Assembly: GCA_002329445.1 (NCBI GenBank)
Contig: DCTU01000128.1
Location: 984 to 18,613, forward strand
DNA: 17,630 nucleotides
Direction of reading: 5' to 3'
Source: a bacterium UBP9_UBA1432
GTDB lineage: Bacteria > Vulcanimicrobiota > Xenobia > Xenobiales > Xenobiaceae
The notes beneath the pieces are model-generated. The model ran no database searches. It was not told where the DNA came from and was given only the letters and a program-made list of their open reading frames with translations. Position numbers and translations under genes: made by a program. Positions 14,011 to 17,630 of the stretch are shown one piece after another. Positions within the stretch are counted from its first letter, which is position 1. The number at the start of each line of letters is the position of its first letter.

Positions 14011-15383
14011 TCCAGGATGAAGCAGGGGACGACGCCGCCCCCCGCCGTCACGTTGCACAGCGACGAGGAAGCCAGGCGGGTCATCATGCCCTCGGCACGT
14101 CCTGCGAAGACGAAGGGGTCCATGTCCACGGTGTACTCCTGTCGGGTCATCTGTCGGCCATCCCAGATGGGATAGGACTCGCGGACGATCCCGACGCGCT
14201 GCTGGACCAGGAGGTCGCCGAGGACCGCCTGCTGGATGTCCGCCTCCCATTCCTGGTCGGTGCGCTCCCAGCCGACCCGGATCCCCTCCCCCCCATACAG
14301 GTCGTTGGGCTTGAGGACCATGTCCTCGCGGTGCCGACGGACGAAATCCAGAAGCCCGATCGGCTCGTCCTCCGGACCGGTGGTGCGGCAGTCCTGAAGC
14401 CGACGCGTCCAGGGAACATGAGCCTGGACGGCATGCTGCTGGGAGGTGGAGAAGAGATGCCGGTAGCCGGGATCGGTCAGCAGGGCGAAGATGGCCTTCT
14501 TGTGCAGCAGCTTGGAGCGGAACGAGTTGACCAGACACACGCGCCGATCCCGGTAGGCCTGGAAGACCGGCCGACATTCCTGGTCCCGCTCCAGGTACTC
14601 GTTGGTCAGGAGGCGTCGATACACCAGGTGGATGGGCTGGCCTTCATGTCTCAGGAAACCGCCCCGGTATTCCAGCTTGCGCGGATCCGCGACCAGGGTC
14701 CGAACCCCCTGGCTCTGGAAGAAGCGCTGCAGGATCCCGAACTCGTGGCGGGTCGGCAGCCCATCGTAGTCGATCACCGCCAACACCGGTTCGTCCTGCC
14801 CCCCCCACAGGCGATAGGATTCCAGGAGGGCCTGCAGCAGCCGCTCGGAGCAGAAGGGGGCGCGCACGGAATGGTCCTTCAGAAAGCAGCGCATCACGCG
14901 GGAGTCCAAGAAGGTCTTCAGCATGATGTCCCCGTACCCGATTCCGGCAGGGCATTCGGCGTTGTATTCCACGAAGCGGCAGGTTCCGCCTGAGAGGAAG
15001 CTGTCCAGGCGCGACGAGACCGAGATCTCGGAATATCCGGGATCGATCTCCAGAAGACGGCGCTCCCCCTCGGTCAGGCCCAGGAAGGCCTGGAGTTCCG
15101 GCGAGGCCAGGATGGTGGGGACCAGGGCCAGCATGGCCCCCACCACTCCTGCGACGGCCCGGTCCAGCAGGTCGAACTGCTCGCGGGTGATGAAGCAGGG
15201 GCGGAGGAACGGGCAGACCAGGCGCTCGCCAAAGAGGACGCAGCGCTCGCGAAGCTCCTGTTGAAGCTCCTCGGCGAAGAGTCGGATGTCGGTCCGATCC
15301 AGCAGGGCCTCGTAGCGCAAGACCGCGTCCTGGCGACGCGCTTCACTGGCAGCCGCTTTGAGGGCCAGCTCCTCCAAGTCCAT
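14007..15383 (-). CDS. ATP-grasp superfamily protein, probably circularly permuted (glutathionylspermidine-synthase/CP-ATP-grasp-like)
   Basis: This 458-residue protein is predicted to be a carboxylate-amine ligase-type enzyme; its substrate is unknown. An acidic, metal-binding-like motif VEYNAECPAG (E139, N141) comes first, recalling the EYNADTP segment of glutathionylspermidine synthase. AVIDYDG and HLVYRRLLTNEYLE follow. The nucleotide-binding segment VLKPNDLYGGEGI (K358, GGEG about 364-367) comes after those, and the C-terminus ends TRLASSSLCNVTAGGG, which resembles the basic and Asn-Gly-rich end of circularly permuted type 2 ATP-grasp proteins. The acidic motif before the KP-GG segment is why I call it permuted. 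The ATG at 15383 has AGGAGG 11 bases upstream, the same spacing as the tRNA nucleotidyltransferase; GTG at 15389 is an alternative. It is convergent with the response regulator and divergent from a 74-residue ORF. The family call is moderate; the function is not assigned. Confidence 0.8.
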   Translation of the reverse strand: MDLEELALKAAASEARRQDAVLRYEALLDRTDIRLFAEELQQELRERCVLFGERLVCPFLRPCFITREQFDLLDRAVAGVVGAMLALVPTILASPELQAFLGLTEGERRLLEIDPGYSEISVSSRLDSFLSGGTCRFVEYNAECPAGIGYGDIMLKTFLDSRVMRCFLKDHSVRAPFCSERLLQALLESYRLWGGQDEPVLAVIDYDGLPTRHEFGILQRFFQSQGVRTLVADPRKLEYRGGFLRHEGQPIHLVYRRLLTNEYLERDQECRPVFQAYRDRRVCLVNSFRSKLLHKKAIFALLTDPGYRHLFSTSQQHAVQAHVPWTRRLQDCRTTGPEDEPIGLLDFVRRHREDMVLKPNDLYGGEGIRVGWERTDQEWEADIQQAVLGDLLVQQRVGIVRESYPIWDGRQMTRQEYTVDMDPFVFAGRAEGMMTRLASSSLCNVTAGGGVVPCFILD

Positions 15384-15519
15384 CGACACGACGTCCTCCT
15401 CGTCCGCCCCGTGCGGTTCGCCAGGGTGCCGAGGGTTCCTATGCTGCGCCCGGGTGTGGAGGGAACGCAGGTCCATTCGACTGAAGATCGAAGAGGAGAC
15501 AAAATTCCAGTGGAGCAGG

Positions 15520-15553
15520 GGCGCCTCGGCCCTCCCGACGGGCCAGCGGCGCC
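15520..15553 (+). other. GC-rich hairpin in the leader of the 74-residue ORF
   Basis: Two nested stems can form: GGCGCC (15520-15525) with GGCGCC (15548-15553), and GGCCC (15528-15532) with GGGCC (15540-15544). The structure ends 17 bases before the GGAG ribosome binding site of the small ORF. An A-rich CAAAAT at 15500-15505, about 18 bases after TTCGAC (15476-15481), is a weak candidate promoter that would place this hairpin in the 5' untranslated RNA. Confidence 0.35.
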
Positions 15554-15580
15554 TGGAACTCCTCAGGCTTGGAGAACGGC

Positions 15581-15805
15581 ATGACAGATCTCTTCCACCT
15601 CATCTCGGCACTGGTCGACAAGTCCATCCTGACCAGCGCAGACATGAATGAGCTGATGGGATCCTCCTACCACCCTCGCTACTCGGATCTCCTGGACGTC
15701 CTGGTCGAGAAGGGAGTCCTGGAAACCGCAGACCGCGAGGAGCTCAAGAAGCGCGACCACCTGGTCCTGACCGATCACCTGCGTCTCAAGGGCGTTCTGG
15801 ACTGA
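15581..15805 (+). CDS. Small conserved-looking protein of unknown function (74 residues)
   Basis: I do not recognise this protein. The sequence (MTDLFHLISALVDKSILTSA...) is amphipathic and predicted helical. It contains two similar charged units, LVDKSILTSADMNEL and LVEKGVLETADREEL, which read like a short internal duplication of a helix-turn-helix-sized motif. There is no signal peptide or membrane segment, so it is probably cytosolic. It is supported as a gene by GGAG six bases before the ATG, by its protein-like composition, and by the lack of any better reading of this stretch on either strand. A TTG four codons upstream is an unlikely start. Its last 20 bases overlap the 3' end of the convergent rimJ-like gene. 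It diverges from the ATP-grasp gene, with 197 bases between them. Confidence 0.75.
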   Translation: MTDLFHLISALVDKSILTSADMNELMGSSYHPRYSDLLDVLVEKGVLETADREELKKRDHLVLTDHLRLKGVLD

Positions 15806-16400
15806 CGGCGTCGGCGCATCTTGAAGCCAGGAAGGCTTCCTCCGGGTCCGGTCGCCAGTCCGGAGCCAGCTTGCTGTTGAGCACATGGTCGCGCCAACGC
15901 CCCCCGATCAGCAGGTAGTCGCGGGCCAGGCCCTCCCGCTGGAAGCCCAGGCGCCTCAGGACCGCGGCGCTGCGCTCGTTTTCGGGCAGGTGGGCGGCCA
16001 TGACCCGGTGCAGGCGCATCTCTCGGAAGACGAAATCCAAGGCGGCACCCAGGGCCTCGGTCATCAGGCCCTGGCCCACATGCCGGGCCGCCAGGGCATA
16101 CCCCAGGTGGCAGGCCTGGAATGACCCGCGGATCACGTTGGTGAAGTTGGCCACCCCCGCGACCTCCCCGGGGGACTGGCGGGGGAAGAGGAAGAGGCGC
16201 AGGGACCGGTCCTGGAAGTAATCACGCACATCCTGGGCCAGCCGCATCCGCCAGTAGTCCTCGGTGAACCAGGCCTCGTGGCGCACCGGCTCCCACGGAG
16301 CCAGGAATTCCCGATTCTCCCGGACATAACGGGTGACCGAGGCGACATCGGCCATCCGGCCATGCCGGACGACCAGGCGCCTGGTCTCCAGGCGGACCAC
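15786..16400 (-). CDS. rimJ: RimJ-like GNAT N-acetyltransferase
   Basis: This 204-residue protein is predicted to transfer acetyl from acetyl-CoA to the N-terminal amine of a protein, ribosomal protein S5 in the case of E. coli RimJ. The segments NFTNVIRGSFQACHLGYAL (85-103), the acetyl-CoA loop RHVGQGLMTEAL (106-117), MRLHRVMAAHLPENERS (128-144), LRRLGFQREGLARDYLLI (148-165) and GRWRDHVL (167-174) closely follow RimJ in order and wording, more so than generic RimI or RimL. The GTG at 16400 lies two bases after the TGA of the upstream gene, which suggests translational reinitiation. No good Shine-Dalgarno sequence is visible. The C-terminus past about 180 is variable, and its last 20 bases overlap the convergent small ORF. 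The S5 target is inferred from the family. Confidence 0.9.
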   Translation of the reverse strand: MVRLETRRLVVRHGRMADVASVTRYVRENREFLAPWEPVRHEAWFTEDYWRMRLAQDVRDYFQDRSLRLFLFPRQSPGEVAGVANFTNVIRGSFQACHLGYALAARHVGQGLMTEALGAALDFVFREMRLHRVMAAHLPENERSAAVLRRLGFQREGLARDYLLIGGRWRDHVLNSKLAPDWRPDPEEAFLASRCADAVSPERP

Positions 16401-16402
16401 GC

Positions 16403-17630
16403 TCAGGCTTCGCCGGGGTCGGTGAGGCGACCGGCCACGAGATCCTCCATCGGATAGCCGATCTTGCGCAGCGAGTCGATCACCGCCTGACGGTCGGAGA
16501 TCAGGTTGACCCAGCGACCCGCCAGGACGTCGGCGGTCGCCTCGTCCTCCACGGCCAGCATCGTCAGTTCGGCCAGTGCATCCAGGACCTCTTCCCGACG
16601 CGAGGCCAGGACCTCACGCGAGAGCTCGACCGTGCACTCGCGAACCCCCCGCATGCGCTCTTCCATGACGGGGACGCGACGCAGAAGATCCAGCGCCTCG
16701 TCCGGGCGACTCCGCACCAGGGCGCGCGCCAGGAGGACCCGGCCCTGGAGGCGCAGCTCGTGATCGGCCAGTCCAGCCAGGGCGGCTCGAGCCTCTTCGA
16801 AGCGGTCCAGGGAGAGCCAGGCCTGGCCCAAGGCCAGAAGCCCCTCGTCCTGGGCTCGCGGGGAGAGGCCCTTGAGGCCTTTGCGGGCGCGCCGCAGAAG
16901 CTCCATCAGGGCGTCCGCCAACTGACCGTTGCGCACCAGGCCCGCTGCCTGCCGCAAGGCCAGGGCTGCGGCCAGCTCCTGCGCCGGAAGACGCTCGAGC
17001 TCGGCCAGGGCCTCGCCGATCAGCCCCTGGGCACCGACCTCGTCGGCGGCCACGCGGCGGGCGGCCGCCACCGCCAGGAAGGCCTCGCAGCGGAGCCGGG
17101 GAACCTCCTCCTGCCGCGCCGCCTCCTCGGCTTCCCGGGTCACCTGGGCCGCCCGGGCCACGTCCCCCCAGGACGATTCCTGGATGGCCAGGGCGGAAAG
17201 GGTGACGGACTGGGCAACCCCGGGTTCCAGCGCCCGGGCTGCCCCCAAAGCCTGGTCCTGAAGCTTGCGGGCCCAGGATTCCTCACCCAGACGCGCCAGC
17301 CCTTGGGCCAGCGCGCACAGGAGGTTGGCCCGCAGGCGCAGGTCGGGAAGCTCGCGGGCCGCGTTGGCCGAGGTCTGGAAGAGCTCCAGGGAGCGCTCGC
17401 GGGTCACCCCGGCGGCGACGCCCATGGCCAGGGCAGAGCGGGTCTCGGAATCGATCCGGGTCTCGGCCGGAGACTCCCAGGATTCCAAGGCGTGGAAGGC
17501 CAGATCGCGAGCCCGGGAGCCCTGTCCGGCGGCTGCTGCGCACCCGGCCAGGACCGACAGGACGCGCGCGCGCTCTTCCAGGTCCGGAATCTGGAAGGCC
17601 AGGGCGGCGGCCATGCTGAGCGTCTGCTGC
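16403..17630 (-). CDS. Helical-repeat (TPR-like) protein, C-terminal part (start beyond window edge)
   Basis: About 408 codons of an Ala/Leu/Arg/Glu-rich all-helical protein are present. Degenerate units of roughly 30-40 residues recur, for example IPDLEERARVLSVLAGCAAA, LPDLRLRANLLCALAQGLAR and EVPRLRCEAFLAVAAARR, each resembling a helix-turn-helix TPR or SEL-like unit. The C-terminal 70 residues (VNLISDRQAVIDSLRKIGYP) depart from the repeat pattern. Such repeats usually mediate protein-protein contacts; no enzymatic motif is visible and no partner can be named. An ATG at 17614 exists, but the frame stays open to the edge, so the true start is probably outside the window. It ends two bases before rimJ, and the two genes probably share a transcript. 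Confidence 0.8.
   Translation of the reverse strand, partial: QQTLSMAAALAFQIPDLEERARVLSVLAGCAAAAGQGSRARDLAFHALESWESPAETRIDSETRSALAMGVAAGVTRERSLELFQTSANAARELPDLRLRANLLCALAQGLARLGEESWARKLQDQALGAARALEPGVAQSVTLSALAIQESSWGDVARAAQVTREAEEAARQEEVPRLRCEAFLAVAAARRVAADEVGAQGLIGEALAELERLPAQELAAALALRQAAGLVRNGQLADALMELLRRARKGLKGLSPRAQDEGLLALGQAWLSLDRFEEARAALAGLADHELRLQGRVLLARALVRSRPDEALDLLRRVPVMEERMRGVRECTVELSREVLASRREEVLDALAELTMLAVEDEATADVLAGRWVNLISDRQAVIDSLRKIGYPMEDLVAGRLTDPGEA

Overview
The window is GC-rich, coding-dense bacterial chromosome. It carries no rRNA, tRNA, CRISPR array, transposase or integrase that I can see. The genes are mostly housekeeping: a DHH-CBS-poly(A) polymerase-type tRNA nucleotidyltransferase, a site-2 protease, ScpA/ScpB, HrpB and a RimJ-type acetyltransferase. 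The organism cannot be named from this. The fused DHH-CBS-nucleotidyltransferase next to an M50 protease and scpAB recalls deltaproteobacteria and several deep-branching phyla, but that is only a hint. Start codons include GTG, and Shine-Dalgarno sequences are clear where they matter.

Layout. Positions 12898 down to 1 hold a co-directional minus-strand run, in transcription order: tRNA nucleotidyltransferase (12898-10256), M50 site-2 protease (10146-9502), scpA (9505-8741), scpB (8744-7740), a membrane-anchored protein of unknown function (7646-6732), a 2028-residue DUF4011/SF1 helicase/Vsr-like nuclease/DUF3320 protein (6531-445), and the N-terminus of hrpB (359-1, running off the window). 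The protease, scpA and scpB are joined by 4-base stop/start overlaps (GTGA and ATGA). The DUF4011 helicase-nuclease is the most notable gene. It matches the domain layout reported for the single-gene antiphage system Hhe and also carries an N-terminal transglutaminase-like Cys-His-Asp module.

Positions 12899-13276 are the only non-coding gap over 300 bases. It separates the minus-strand tRNA nucleotidyltransferase from a plus-strand NarL/LuxR-type response regulator (13277-13966). The gap contains a 180-base element bounded by 14-base perfect inverted repeats, a 17-base palindrome inside that element, and a further 15-base palindrome next to the regulator gene.

Positions 13963-17630 hold a minus-strand ATP-grasp-like protein (15383-14007) that converges on the response regulator over a nested hairpin spanning both stop codons. 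They also hold a divergent 74-residue plus-strand ORF (15581-15805), a rimJ-like acetyltransferase (16400-15786) whose 3' end overlaps that ORF, and a helical-repeat protein (16403 to beyond the right edge) that probably shares a transcript with rimJ.
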